Shown: in pieces, positions 24,170-32,288 of the stretch
Position numbering within the stretch: the first letter of the stretch is position 1
Layout of the letters: each line of letters begins with the position of its first letter
Source of the DNA: CAZXPY01 sp964643435
Lineage (GTDB): Bacteria; Patescibacteriota; Microgenomatia; Woykebacterales; RBG-16-39-9b
DNA length: 64,000 nucleotides
Reading direction: 5' to 3'
Assembly: GCA_964643435.1 (NCBI GenBank)
Contig: CAZXPY010000001.1
Location: forward strand, 62,001-126,000
The notes under the pieces: generated by a model
The model's input: the letters and a program-made list of their open reading frames with translations, nothing else
What the model was told of the DNA's origin: nothing
The model's database searches: none
Program-made: the position numbers and the translations under genes

Positions 24170-25119
24170 AGGTACTTATTACTGGAATCGCGGGTTTCGC
24201 CGGTAGTCACCTCGTCGATCTTCTTCTCACCTTTAAAAATCTAAAAATCTCGGGGACGGTTCTTGAAGAAAAAAATATCGAAAATATAGCCGCCCGCAAA
24301 GACAAATTAGTTTTGTTAGCTGGTGATTTACGTGACGCATATTTTGTGGGTGAGACTATCAAAAAAATTAAGCCAGACCTTATTTTTCACCTAGCCGGTA
24401 TTTCTTCAGCGGCGGTCAGTTTACAAAAGCCAAAAGAGACTTTAGAGAGTAATATAAGCGCTAATTTTAATTTACTAGAAGCAATAAAAAATTACAGCAG
24501 GGAAAGTAAAGTCTTAATTGTTGGAAGCGCCGAAGAGTACGGTTTGGTGGCAGATAGGGATTTACCTATCGATGAAGAAACGCCGTTGCGTCCGGCTAAC
24601 CTTTACGGCGTTTCCAAAATAGCCGTAGATTTTTTAGCCTTGCAGTATTTTTATTCTTATAAAATTAAAGTTGTTAGAATAAGACCTTTTAATCATATCG
24701 GTCCAAGACAGAAACCAGAGTTTGTGGTGGCTGATTTCGCCAACCAAATTGCTAAAATTATTTTAAATGAAACTTCTGCGTGGGTGCGCGTGGGTAATCT
24801 AGATGTAAAAAGAGATTTTACCGATGTTAGAGATATTGCCAGGGCGTACTGGCTAGCTTTAGAAAAAGGGCAATTCGGTGATGTTTATAATTTAGGTAGC
24901 GGCAAATCATATACAATTAGGACAATTCTACAAAAGTTAATAGATATTAGCGGTAGGAAGATAAAAATAAAACAGGACCCAGGAAAGTTACGTCCAGTTG
25001 ATATTCCAAATCTATTGTGTGATAATACAAAATTTGTGAAACAAACTGGTTGGCAGCCTACAATTCGGATTGACCAAAGTTTGAAGGACACGCTAGAATA
25101 TTTCAAGGTAAGCAAATGA
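24166..25119 (+). CDS. rmd: GDP-6-deoxy-4-keto-mannose reductase-like SDR (Rmd-like)
   Basis: A 317-residue extended SDR with 'GIAGFAGSHLVDLL' cofactor loop, 'VGSAEEYG' and 'NLYGVSKIAVDFL' (Tyr-x3-Lys). 'RPFNHIGPRQKPEFVVADFA' is characteristic of Rmd, the 4-reductase giving GDP-D-rhamnose. It overlaps the Gmd gene, encoding the enzyme before it in the pathway, by 4 bases. Because GDP-heptose is also made, it may instead reduce a 6-deoxy-4-keto-heptose nucleotide (DmhB-like); sequence alone does not separate the two. Confidence 0.8.
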   Translation: MKVLITGIAGFAGSHLVDLLLTFKNLKISGTVLEEKNIENIAARKDKLVLLAGDLRDAYFVGETIKKIKPDLIFHLAGISSAAVSLQKPKETLESNISANFNLLEAIKNYSRESKVLIVGSAEEYGLVADRDLPIDEETPLRPANLYGVSKIAVDFLALQYFYSYKIKVVRIRPFNHIGPRQKPEFVVADFANQIAKIILNETSAWVRVGNLDVKRDFTDVRDIARAYWLALEKGQFGDVYNLGSGKSYTIRTILQKLIDISGRKIKIKQDPGKLRPVDIPNLLCDNTKFVKQTGWQPTIRIDQSLKDTLEYFKVSK

Positions 25120-26090
25120 AAAAAGCACTGATAACTGGTGTTACCGGGCAAGACGGTTCCTACTTAGCCGAATTTCTAATAAAAAAAGGGTATCAAGTTT
25201 TTGGTTTAACAAGACGCAACAGTACCCCAAATTATGAGCGTATCGCTCATATTATTGAAAAAATTACCCTTCTCCAAGGGGATTTACTCGATGAACATTC
25301 CCTCACTAATGCGATTAAAGAAAGCGATCCTGACGAAGTTTATAACCTAGCGGCCCAGTCGTTTGTTCCTACCTCTTGGAACCAGCCAGTTTTAACTGGA
25401 GAATTTACTGCTCTTGGAGTAACAAGAGTTTTAGAAGCAATAAAGTTAATAAAACCTACGGCCCGGTTTTACCAAGCTTCTAGTTCCGAGATGTTTGGCA
25501 AGGTTTTAGAAGCTCCCCAAAACGAAAAAACCCCCTTTTATCCAAGAAGTCCCTATGGAGTTGCCAAAGTTTACGGCCATTGGATTACGGTGAACTACCG
25601 GGAGTCTTATGGGCTATACGCTGTTAGTGGTATTTGCTTTAACCACGAATCACCGAGAAGAGGATTAGAATTTGTTACCAGAAAAATAAGTAACGGGGTT
25701 GCTAGAATTAAATTAGGATTACAAAAAGATTTACACCTAGGAAATCTAGAAGCAAAAAGAGATTGGGGGTACGCACTCGACTATGTTGAAGCAATGTGGT
25801 TAACCCTGCAACAAAAAAAGCCTCAAGATTTTGTAATTGCCACGGGGAAGAGCCATTCGGTAAGAGATTTCGTTGAGGTGGCCTTTGAACACGTGGGAAT
25901 TAAGAATTGGAATAGGTATGTAGTAGGGGATAAAAAATTAATTAGATTGGCAGAGGTTGACTACTTAGTTGGTGACGCAACGAAAGCAAGAAGAATCTTA
26001 AATTGGAAGCCTAAGGTTAGTTTTAAAGAATTAGTTAAAATGATGGTAGATGCCGATTTGAAGTCTGAACAAAAAAATCTTAGACTTTAA
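25116..26090 (+). CDS. gmd: GDP-mannose 4,6-dehydratase
   Basis: A 324-residue SDR very close to Gmd: 'ITGVTGQDGSYLAEFL' at the N-terminus, 'YNLAAQSFVPTSW', catalytic 'QASSSEMFGK' and 'RSPYGVAKVYGHW', and the family stretch 'CFNHESPRRGLEFVTRKI'. It turns GDP-D-mannose into GDP-4-keto-6-deoxymannose, the branch point to D-rhamnose (Rmd), L-fucose or colitose. A Gmd homologue acting on GDP-heptose (DmhA/WcbK type) is the main alternative. No GDP-mannose synthesis genes (ManB, ManC) are in the window. It ends its overlap-linked run; the next gene starts about 105 bases later with its own -10 box. Confidence 0.9.
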   Translation: MKKALITGVTGQDGSYLAEFLIKKGYQVFGLTRRNSTPNYERIAHIIEKITLLQGDLLDEHSLTNAIKESDPDEVYNLAAQSFVPTSWNQPVLTGEFTALGVTRVLEAIKLIKPTARFYQASSSEMFGKVLEAPQNEKTPFYPRSPYGVAKVYGHWITVNYRESYGLYAVSGICFNHESPRRGLEFVTRKISNGVARIKLGLQKDLHLGNLEAKRDWGYALDYVEAMWLTLQQKKPQDFVIATGKSHSVRDFVEVAFEHVGIKNWNRYVVGDKKLIRLAEVDYLVGDATKARRILNWKPKVSFKELVKMMVDADLKSEQKNLRL

Positions 26091-26168
26091 AGTTAAATTT
26101 TTATTTTTTTAAGTAAAATGACACTTTCCTTTTTGATTACAATTTCCAGAAGTTCTTTAGGAAAAATT

Positions 26169-26174
26169 TATAAT
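26169..26174 (+). promoter_or_regulatory. -10 box of the dTDP-rhamnose operon
   Basis: A perfect TATAAT; transcription would start near 26181, a leader of about 15 bases before ATG 26196. The preceding 26095-26160 is AT-rich with a long T run (26099-26110). No good -35 box. Confidence 0.4.
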
Positions 26175-26195
26175 TAATGAAAAAGATGGGTCGCG

Positions 26196-26636
26196 ATGAA
26201 AATTGATAAAGACGAAATTGAGGATTGTAAAAAAGTACCAACATTTGACCAAAACGGAGAGGAAAATGGTTTTTTAACCGAACTTTTTAAAAAGGGTAAT
26301 AAAACTACTGCTTATCTTTCAGGAGTAAAAACTGGCGGTTTCAAAGGCTATCATCTTCACCGTATTCGAGCGGCTAATTATGTCTGCATCAAAGGTAAGA
26401 TGAAAATAATTTTATACCTTAGAGACGGAGGCCGTTACGTACGAAAAGAATATATTTTAGACGCAAATAAGCCTCAAAGACTATTTATCCCACCCTTAGT
26501 ACCAACTGGGCTACAAAATATTGCTTCCGAAGAATCCTGGCTTATTAATTATCCTTACCCTCCCTATGACCCGGCTCTTTTAGATGAACAAATTGAATAT
26601 ACGCAAGAAGAACTGGATAAAGGAGTAGTTAAGTGA
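26196..26636 (+). CDS. RmlC-like cupin (dTDP-4-keto-rhamnose 3,5-epimerase family)
   Basis: A 146-residue jelly-roll protein. 'FKGYHLHRIRAANYVCIKGKMKIILYLRDGG' positions match the RmlC core (the catalytic His region and the dTDP loop), followed by 'RLFIPPLVPTGLQNI' and 'INYPYPPYDP'. RmlC is usually about 180 residues, and the His in its 'PxGFAHG' strand is replaced by Thr-Gly-Leu here, so it may be a divergent epimerase. Position before RmlB and RmlD supports a role in dTDP-L-rhamnose synthesis; a sugar ketoisomerase or single-site epimerase is also possible. GTGA overlap with the next gene. Confidence 0.7.
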   Translation: MKIDKDEIEDCKKVPTFDQNGEENGFLTELFKKGNKTTAYLSGVKTGGFKGYHLHRIRAANYVCIKGKMKIILYLRDGGRYVRKEYILDANKPQRLFIPPLVPTGLQNIASEESWLINYPYPPYDPALLDEQIEYTQEELDKGVVK

Positions 26637-27607
26637 AAATACTGGTTACTGGCGGGACGGGATTTATGGGTAGCGATTTTGTGCGAACCTTTGTTCGCAA
26701 ATATCCAAAGAACCAAGTGGTAGTTTTAGATAAATTAACCTATGCTGGTAACCTTGAAAACTTAAAAGAAATAAAGGAAAGAAAAAATTTTGAGTTTATT
26801 AAAGGTGATATTGGCGACGCGAGTTTAGTTAATAAATTAATGGAAGGCGTGGAGGTAGTTTTTCATTTTGCCGCGGAAACTCACGTTGATCGCTCAATTT
26901 TAGATCCGCAAGTGTTTATCAAAACTAATGTTTTAGGTACCCAAACTTTACTTGACTCTGCCCTAAAAAATAGAATTAAGAGGTTTCATCACATTAGTAC
27001 GGATGAAGTTTTTGGCTCCCTTCCTCTAAATTCTAAAAAAAAATTCACGGCTGAATCACCATACAAACCACGTAGCCCTTACGCTGCTTCCAAAGCGGCC
27101 GCTGATCATTTAGTGAGAGCTTATTTTGTAACTTTAGGGTTGCCAATTATAATTACAAATTCATCAAACAATTTTGGTCCATACCAATATCCGGAAAAAT
27201 TTGTTTCGCTTTCAATCACCAATGCTCTTGAAAATAAAAAAATTCCAATTTATGGAGACGGTCAACATACCCGAGACTGGCTTTTTGTGGAAGATCACAC
27301 GACTGCAGTTATGACTACCCTAGAAAAGGGTAAGATCGGAGAAACTTATTTAATTAGCGCTGATAACGAATATATGAATATTGATTTAGCGAAAAAGATT
27401 TTAGGAATTTTAAAAAGGAGTGAATCTTTAATTGAGTTTGTTAAAGACCGTCCTGGTCATGATCGACGTTACGCTTTGGATGGGAGCAAAATCAAAAAGC
27501 TTGGTTGGGAACCAAAAAACAGTTTCGATAAAGCTCTTAAAGCAACCATTAAATGGTATCAAAAAAACCCAAGTTGGTGGAAAAAACTTAACGCTAGAAA
27601 TTTATGA
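26633..27607 (+). CDS. rmlB: dTDP-glucose 4,6-dehydratase
   Basis: A 324-residue SDR with 'VTGGTGFMGSDFVR', 'FAAETHVDRSI', the Asp-Glu pair of the dehydratases in 'HISTDEVFGSL', 'RSPYAASKAAADHLV' and 'SSNNFGPYQYPEKF'. All are RmlB signatures. It makes dTDP-4-keto-6-deoxyglucose for rhamnose or other 6-deoxysugars. Starts with GTG inside the stop of the previous gene and overlaps RmlD by 4 bases. Confidence 0.93.
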   Translation: MKILVTGGTGFMGSDFVRTFVRKYPKNQVVVLDKLTYAGNLENLKEIKERKNFEFIKGDIGDASLVNKLMEGVEVVFHFAAETHVDRSILDPQVFIKTNVLGTQTLLDSALKNRIKRFHHISTDEVFGSLPLNSKKKFTAESPYKPRSPYAASKAAADHLVRAYFVTLGLPIIITNSSNNFGPYQYPEKFVSLSITNALENKKIPIYGDGQHTRDWLFVEDHTTAVMTTLEKGKIGETYLISADNEYMNIDLAKKILGILKRSESLIEFVKDRPGHDRRYALDGSKIKKLGWEPKNSFDKALKATIKWYQKNPSWWKKLNARNL

Positions 27608-28503
27608 AGGTTCTAATAACCGGAGCTTACGGACTGATTGGATCGAGAATCTTAGAACTAGCACCGAAAAATTGGGAGATAATTACCCTTTCAAACGAAC
27701 TTAAAAAAGAAGAGTTTAAAAACGTTTTTCATGTAAATGCTGATATAAAAGACTTTGAAAAAATTGAAAAGGCTTTTTTCAAATATGAACCTAATTGGAT
27801 TCTACATTTAGCGGCCTATACTAATGTCGATGGGGCCGAACGAGAAAAAAATTTAGCCTATGAGATTAATTGTCTTGGTACCAAAAATATTGCGGCTCTT
27901 TCAAAAAAAGTAGGAGCAAAACTAATTTTTTTGTCCACCGACCATGTTTTTGACGGCAGAAACGGTAATTTTAAAGAAGAAGACAAAACAAATCCAATAA
28001 ATTATTATGGTTTTACAAAGCTAAAAGGAGAAGAAGAAGTCTTGAAAAATGCAGCGACTTACACTATTTTAAGGATTTCTTATCCCTACCGCGCTAAATT
28101 TGAACCAAAATCCGACTCCTTCCGTTTCATATTAAAATCCTTAACTACTGGTAAGAGTTTAAAATTAGTCTCTGATCAATTTATAACCCCAACATTTATT
28201 GATGATTTAGCTTTAATTATTTTTTCAGTTATTGAAAGGAATATTTTTGGTTTATATCATAGCGCCGGTAATGAGTGTTTAACCTTTTTTGATATGGGAA
28301 AACTTATTAGTAAAATTTTTGGATTAGACGAAAAATTGATAACCGAAACAAGGTTAGAGATGTTTCTAAAAGAATCTGGAAGAATCGCCAAACAACCCAA
28401 AAAAAGTTGTTTAGATTCAAGTAACCTTAGAGATAAGCATAATTTAGAAGTTAGAGGAATTAGCAGCGTTTTGCCAGAAATCAAAAGGGAGATAGTTTCA
28501 TGA
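27604..28503 (+). CDS. rmlD: dTDP-4-dehydrorhamnose reductase
   Basis: A 299-residue SDR: 'ITGAYGLIGSRIL', 'LAAYTNVDGAE', 'FLSTDHVFDGRNGNF' and 'NYYGFTKLKGEEEVL' (Tyr-x3-Lys) are all characteristic of RmlD. It reduces the epimerised 4-keto sugar to dTDP-L-rhamnose. It overlaps the next gene by 4 bases. Confidence 0.9.
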   Translation: MKVLITGAYGLIGSRILELAPKNWEIITLSNELKKEEFKNVFHVNADIKDFEKIEKAFFKYEPNWILHLAAYTNVDGAEREKNLAYEINCLGTKNIAALSKKVGAKLIFLSTDHVFDGRNGNFKEEDKTNPINYYGFTKLKGEEEVLKNAATYTILRISYPYRAKFEPKSDSFRFILKSLTTGKSLKLVSDQFITPTFIDDLALIIFSVIERNIFGLYHSAGNECLTFFDMGKLISKIFGLDEKLITETRLEMFLKESGRIAKQPKKSCLDSSNLRDKHNLEVRGISSVLPEIKREIVS

Positions 28504-29420
28504 AAATATTAGTAACTGGTGGAGCCGGTTTCATTGGTTCTCACGTGACAAAGCAGTTATGCGACAGGGACTTTGAGGTTGTAGTCTATGATGATCTCAG
28601 TCGTGGTTTCAGAGGGCTTATAGATTCTCGATCCGACTTCATCAAGGGATCGGTTTTAGATAAAGAAAAATTAGTTGGATCTTTAGCTGGTGTGAACGTG
28701 GTGATTCACATGGCTGCTCTTATTGTTGTACCAGAGAGTGTAGAAAAGCCGGACCTCTATTGGCACAACAATGTCGAAGGTACTAAGCAACTACTTGAAG
28801 CAATGAGAGAGGCGGCCGTAGAAAAAATAATTTTTTCATCTTCAGCAACAGTTTACGGAAACCCAGACAAACTACCTTTAACCGAAAACTCGCCCCTAAA
28901 AACCCCATCTTCACCTTATGGTCAGACTAAGTTAGAAATGGAGAAATTAATTGAGTTGGAACATAGAAAGGGATGGTTAAACGCAGTTATTTTAAGATAC
29001 TTTAATCCATATGGTCCAAACGAACTCCATATTCCCGAGACTCACGCTATTCCTAATTTTATTAAAGCGTCTCTTAAAAAAAATCCAACACCACTCTATT
29101 GGAAGGGCGAGCAAGTAAGGGATTTCATCTACGTTGAAGACTTAGCAGCGGCTCATATCGATACCTTAGAGCAAAAGGGTTTAAAAATTTACAACGTTGG
29201 GACTGGTCAAGGTACAAAAGTAAAAGATTTACTTACAGATATTTCAGACATAATTGGGGTCAAGACCCGAATCAAAGACTTAGGGGAGCGTTTTGGCGAT
29301 GTTAGAGAACTTTGGGCCGATTCTTCGAAGATAAAAAGGGAAATTGGTTGGAAACCAAGAGTTAATTTGGTGGAGGGGTTAAAGAAAACAATTGATTTTT
29401 ATAAATCATACGGAAGTTGA
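28500..29420 (+). CDS. GalE-like UDP-glucose 4-epimerase
   Basis: A 306-residue SDR with 'VTGGAGFIGSHVTKQL', 'VYDDLSRG', 'SSSATVYGNPDKLPLTE', 'SPYGQTKLEMEKLI' and 'LRYFNPYGPNE', a set typical of GalE and related UDP-hexose epimerases. GalE is usually about 330 residues, so this is a slightly shorter relative. It likely interconverts UDP-glucose/galactose or their N-acetyl forms. It is the last gene of the rhamnose run. Confidence 0.82.
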   Translation: MKILVTGGAGFIGSHVTKQLCDRDFEVVVYDDLSRGFRGLIDSRSDFIKGSVLDKEKLVGSLAGVNVVIHMAALIVVPESVEKPDLYWHNNVEGTKQLLEAMREAAVEKIIFSSSATVYGNPDKLPLTENSPLKTPSSPYGQTKLEMEKLIELEHRKGWLNAVILRYFNPYGPNELHIPETHAIPNFIKASLKKNPTPLYWKGEQVRDFIYVEDLAAAHIDTLEQKGLKIYNVGTGQGTKVKDLLTDISDIIGVKTRIKDLGERFGDVRELWADSSKIKREIGWKPRVNLVEGLKKTIDFYKSYGS

Positions 29421-29445
29421 TTTGATAATCTAATTGTTTTATACT
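29417..29445 (+). promoter_or_regulatory. Promoter of yvcK-glmS
   Basis: TTGATT (29417-29422), 17-base spacer, TATACT (29440-29445). The start would be near 29452, about 14 bases before ATG 29466. Confidence 0.55.
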
Positions 29446-29465
29446 TGCCGCCAATTCTTAATAAA

Positions 29466-30467
29466 ATGGTAAAAAAGAAAAAAACAACTTCAAAAGTCGT
29501 CGTTATCGGTGGTGGGACAGGCTCCTATACTGTTTTAGTAGGATTAAAAAACTTACCCTTAAGCTTAACTTCAATTGTAACCATGATGGATTCTGGTGGT
29601 TCTTCGGGGAGGTTAAGGGACGAATTAGGTACCTTACCGCCAGGAGATATTCGCCAATCGATTATCGCTTTAAGCACTGATATAAACACAAATTTAGTAC
29701 TCCGCAAACTTTTTGATTACCGTTTTACCAACGGAAGCGGTCTAGAGGGTCATAATTTTGGCAATCTTTTTGTGAGCGCTCTTACCAAAACGACCGGCAG
29801 TATGGATAAAGCAGTTGATGCTATTTCTAAAGTTTTTAATGTTGAAGGAACAGTTTTGCCAGTAACGTTAGATGATGTCCATCTAGTAGCCGCTTATAGT
29901 GATGGTGAGATAATAAGAGGGGAACACAATATTGACGATCCTAAATTTAAAAAAATAAAAAAAATAAAAAAAGTTTGGCTCGAACCTAAAGCCTCTGCTT
30001 TTCCCGGCGCCCTTAGTGCAATCGCCCAAGCTGATTTAATTATCTTAGGTCCAGGTGATTTATTTACCTCTCTTATCGCTAACCTTTGTGTGGAAGGAAT
30101 TGCTAACGCAATAAGAGCCTCAAAAGCAAAGAAAGCTTATATTGTTAATTTGATGACAAAATTTGGCCAAACCGATAATTTTGGGGCCCGCGAACACGTT
30201 GAGAAAATCGAAAAGTACTTGGGTGAGAAATTGGACTTTATTCTTATAAATAATGAAAAACTACCAACTGATATTTTAAAAAGATATAAATTGGAGAGGG
30301 GTTATCCAGTTATTGATAATCTAGACAAAAATCATTATGTAATCGTAAGAGTCGATCTTTTGGGAACAAGTCCAGTTAAAAAAATTGATGGTGATACCCT
30401 AAAACGTAGTCTTATAAGACATAGCCCGACAAAACTAGCTAATGCTTTGTTTAGGCTATTAAAATAG
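29466..30467 (+). CDS. yvcK: YvcK/GlmR-like UDP-GlcNAc-binding regulator
   Basis: A 333-residue protein of the CofD/YvcK family: 'VVIGGGTGSYTVLVGL' (nucleotide loop), 'MMDSGGSSGRLRDELG', 'PPGDIRQSIIALS' and 'GHNFGNLFVSAL' are YvcK hallmarks. In Bacillus the homologue (GlmR) binds UDP-GlcNAc and stimulates GlmS to direct carbon to envelope precursors. Here the gene sits 7 bases before glmS, which fits that role. ATG 29466 begins the conserved part; TTG 29445 overlaps the -10 box and is unlikely. Confidence 0.92.
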   Translation: MVKKKKTTSKVVVIGGGTGSYTVLVGLKNLPLSLTSIVTMMDSGGSSGRLRDELGTLPPGDIRQSIIALSTDINTNLVLRKLFDYRFTNGSGLEGHNFGNLFVSALTKTTGSMDKAVDAISKVFNVEGTVLPVTLDDVHLVAAYSDGEIIRGEHNIDDPKFKKIKKIKKVWLEPKASAFPGALSAIAQADLIILGPGDLFTSLIANLCVEGIANAIRASKAKKAYIVNLMTKFGQTDNFGAREHVEKIEKYLGEKLDFILINNEKLPTDILKRYKLERGYPVIDNLDKNHYVIVRVDLLGTSPVKKIDGDTLKRSLIRHSPTKLANALFRLLK

Positions 30468-30474
30468 TTTTAAA

Positions 30475-32241
30475 ATGTGCGGAATTTTCGGTTTTGCTGG
30501 TATTGAAAAAAAAGCGCCTCGAATAATCATCGATGGTTTAAAAGATTTAGAGTATCGAGGTTACGATAGTTGGGGAGTGGCCGTTACGAACGGATCAAAA
30601 AACCAAAACTTTTTAAAAGTTGAGAAACATGTCGGAAAAATTGGGGAAGGCAAGAACAGTTTACCAAGTAGCAATTGCGGAATAGGTCATACCCGTTGGG
30701 CAACTCATGGCGGGGTAACAACCGCTAACGCCCATCCCCATCTTTCTTGTCAAGGCGATCTCGCTTTAATTCACAATGGCATCGTTGAAAATTATTTAGT
30801 TCTTCGTTCAAAACTTAAAAAGCATAAGCTTTTGTCGGATACAGATACGGAAATAATCGTTCATTTAATCGAAGAAGAAAAAAACAAGGGAGTAGATTTA
30901 CTTACCGCTACAAAGAAAGCTTTCAAGAAGCTTCAAGGTTTAAATGCTATTGCCCTCCTTTCAAGTGATGGTCAAATTATCACCGTAAAAAACGGCACAC
31001 CTCTAGTTTTGGGAATTGGCAAAAACGAAAATTTCTTAGCTTCTGACCCGAGCGCCTTATTACCTCACACTAAGAAAGTAATCTTCTTAGAAGATAATAA
31101 TATCGCTTCTCTCACTTCGAAGGGATGGCAAATTTTTGATCTAAACGGTAAAGAATTAAAGCCAAAAATCAGAAGATTAGATTGGAAGGTAGAGTCAGCT
31201 AAATTAGAAGGCTTTTCCCATTTTATGATTAAAGAGATTCATGAGCAGCCAAAAGTTATTCGTAATATCGCTAAAAACTATTCAAAACAAATTAATGAAC
31301 TCTCAAAAATCATTAAAAAAGCAAGAGGAACTTTTTTTATTGGCTGCGGTAGCGCTTCTTACGCCGCTTTAGCCGGACAATATCTTTTTTCTAAAATTGC
31401 CGATTCCCACGTAAATTTTTCAATTGGCAGTGAATTTAATTACTTAGAGCACTATTTGAATAAAAACAGCCTTATCATTGCTTTATCTCAAAGTGGAGAG
31501 ACAATTGATGTCGTTGAACCAATAGCGGCAGTTAAAAAGAGAGGAGTAAAAGTGGTTGCCTTGACTAATGTTTTAGGGTCAACCCTTTATCGTTTAGCTG
31601 ATTATAAAATTCCTTTGGGCGCCGGACCAGAAAAGGCGGTATGCGCGACAAAAAGCTTTATTGCTATGGTTTCGATACTGATTTTTCTAGCTTATCAGAT
31701 GAATAATGAAGGAAACAGCGCTAAAGAAATTCTTATTAAAGCGGCTGGTAATATTGAAGAGATGTTGAAAGATAAGTATCTGGAAAAAATAAGAAAATTG
31801 GCTAATAAAATTTATCACAAGGAACACGTTTATATTATTGGTCGGGGTCTCTCTTATGCAGCGGCATTAGAGGCGACTTTAAAACTTAAAGAGGTTTCTT
31901 ATATTCATAGTGAAGGATTTGCCGGTGGAGAACTTAAACACGGGGTGATTGCCTTAATCGAAAAGGGAACGCCGACAATAGTGTTTGTGCCAAATGACGA
32001 AACTAAGGAGGCGATTCTTTCAAATGCGATCGAAATTAAATCTAGAGGGGGATATATTATTGGTGTTGGACCCTCTAATAACGAAGTATTCGACTATTAC
32101 CTTTCCACATTTGATTGTCGAGAAGCTTCAATTATTGTAAACACTGTTCCGGTCCAACTTCTAGCCTACTATATAGCCTTAAAAAAGAATTTGGATCCAG
32201 ATATGCCTCGAAATCTCGCAAAATCAGTCACTGTTAGATAG
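30475..32241 (+). CDS. glmS: Glutamine-fructose-6-phosphate aminotransferase
   Basis: A 588-residue GlmS: N-terminal nucleophile Cys in 'MCGIFGFAG', 'HTRWATHGGVTTANAHPH', two SIS domains ('IGCGSASYAALAG', 'LSQSGETIDV' and 'IIGRGLSYAAALEA'), and the C-terminal 'PRNLAKSVTV' tail. It makes glucosamine 6-phosphate, the first committed step to UDP-GlcNAc, UDP-ManNAc (WecB at 38874) and peptidoglycan. Probably co-transcribed with yvcK. Confidence 0.96.
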   Translation: MCGIFGFAGIEKKAPRIIIDGLKDLEYRGYDSWGVAVTNGSKNQNFLKVEKHVGKIGEGKNSLPSSNCGIGHTRWATHGGVTTANAHPHLSCQGDLALIHNGIVENYLVLRSKLKKHKLLSDTDTEIIVHLIEEEKNKGVDLLTATKKAFKKLQGLNAIALLSSDGQIITVKNGTPLVLGIGKNENFLASDPSALLPHTKKVIFLEDNNIASLTSKGWQIFDLNGKELKPKIRRLDWKVESAKLEGFSHFMIKEIHEQPKVIRNIAKNYSKQINELSKIIKKARGTFFIGCGSASYAALAGQYLFSKIADSHVNFSIGSEFNYLEHYLNKNSLIIALSQSGETIDVVEPIAAVKKRGVKVVALTNVLGSTLYRLADYKIPLGAGPEKAVCATKSFIAMVSILIFLAYQMNNEGNSAKEILIKAAGNIEEMLKDKYLEKIRKLANKIYHKEHVYIIGRGLSYAAALEATLKLKEVSYIHSEGFAGGELKHGVIALIEKGTPTIVFVPNDETKEAILSNAIEIKSRGGYIIGVGPSNNEVFDYYLSTFDCREASIIVNTVPVQLLAYYIALKKNLDPDMPRNLAKSVTVR

Positions 32242-32263
32242 AATTCATTTTTTCCCTTTTGTA

Positions 32264-32272
32264 TGGTAAAAT
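32264..32272 (+). promoter_or_regulatory. Extended -10 promoter of the ugd operon
   Basis: TGGTAAAAT (TGn plus TAAAAT) at 32264-32272; transcription near 32279, a leader of about ten bases before ATG 32289. Confidence 0.45.
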
Positions 32273-32288
32273 TATGCACACATAAATT

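Noticed and set aside
26085..26112. ACTTTAAAGT palindrome and T run after gmd as an intrinsic terminator
   Set aside because: The palindrome has no loop and no G+C, so a stable RNA hairpin is not expected.
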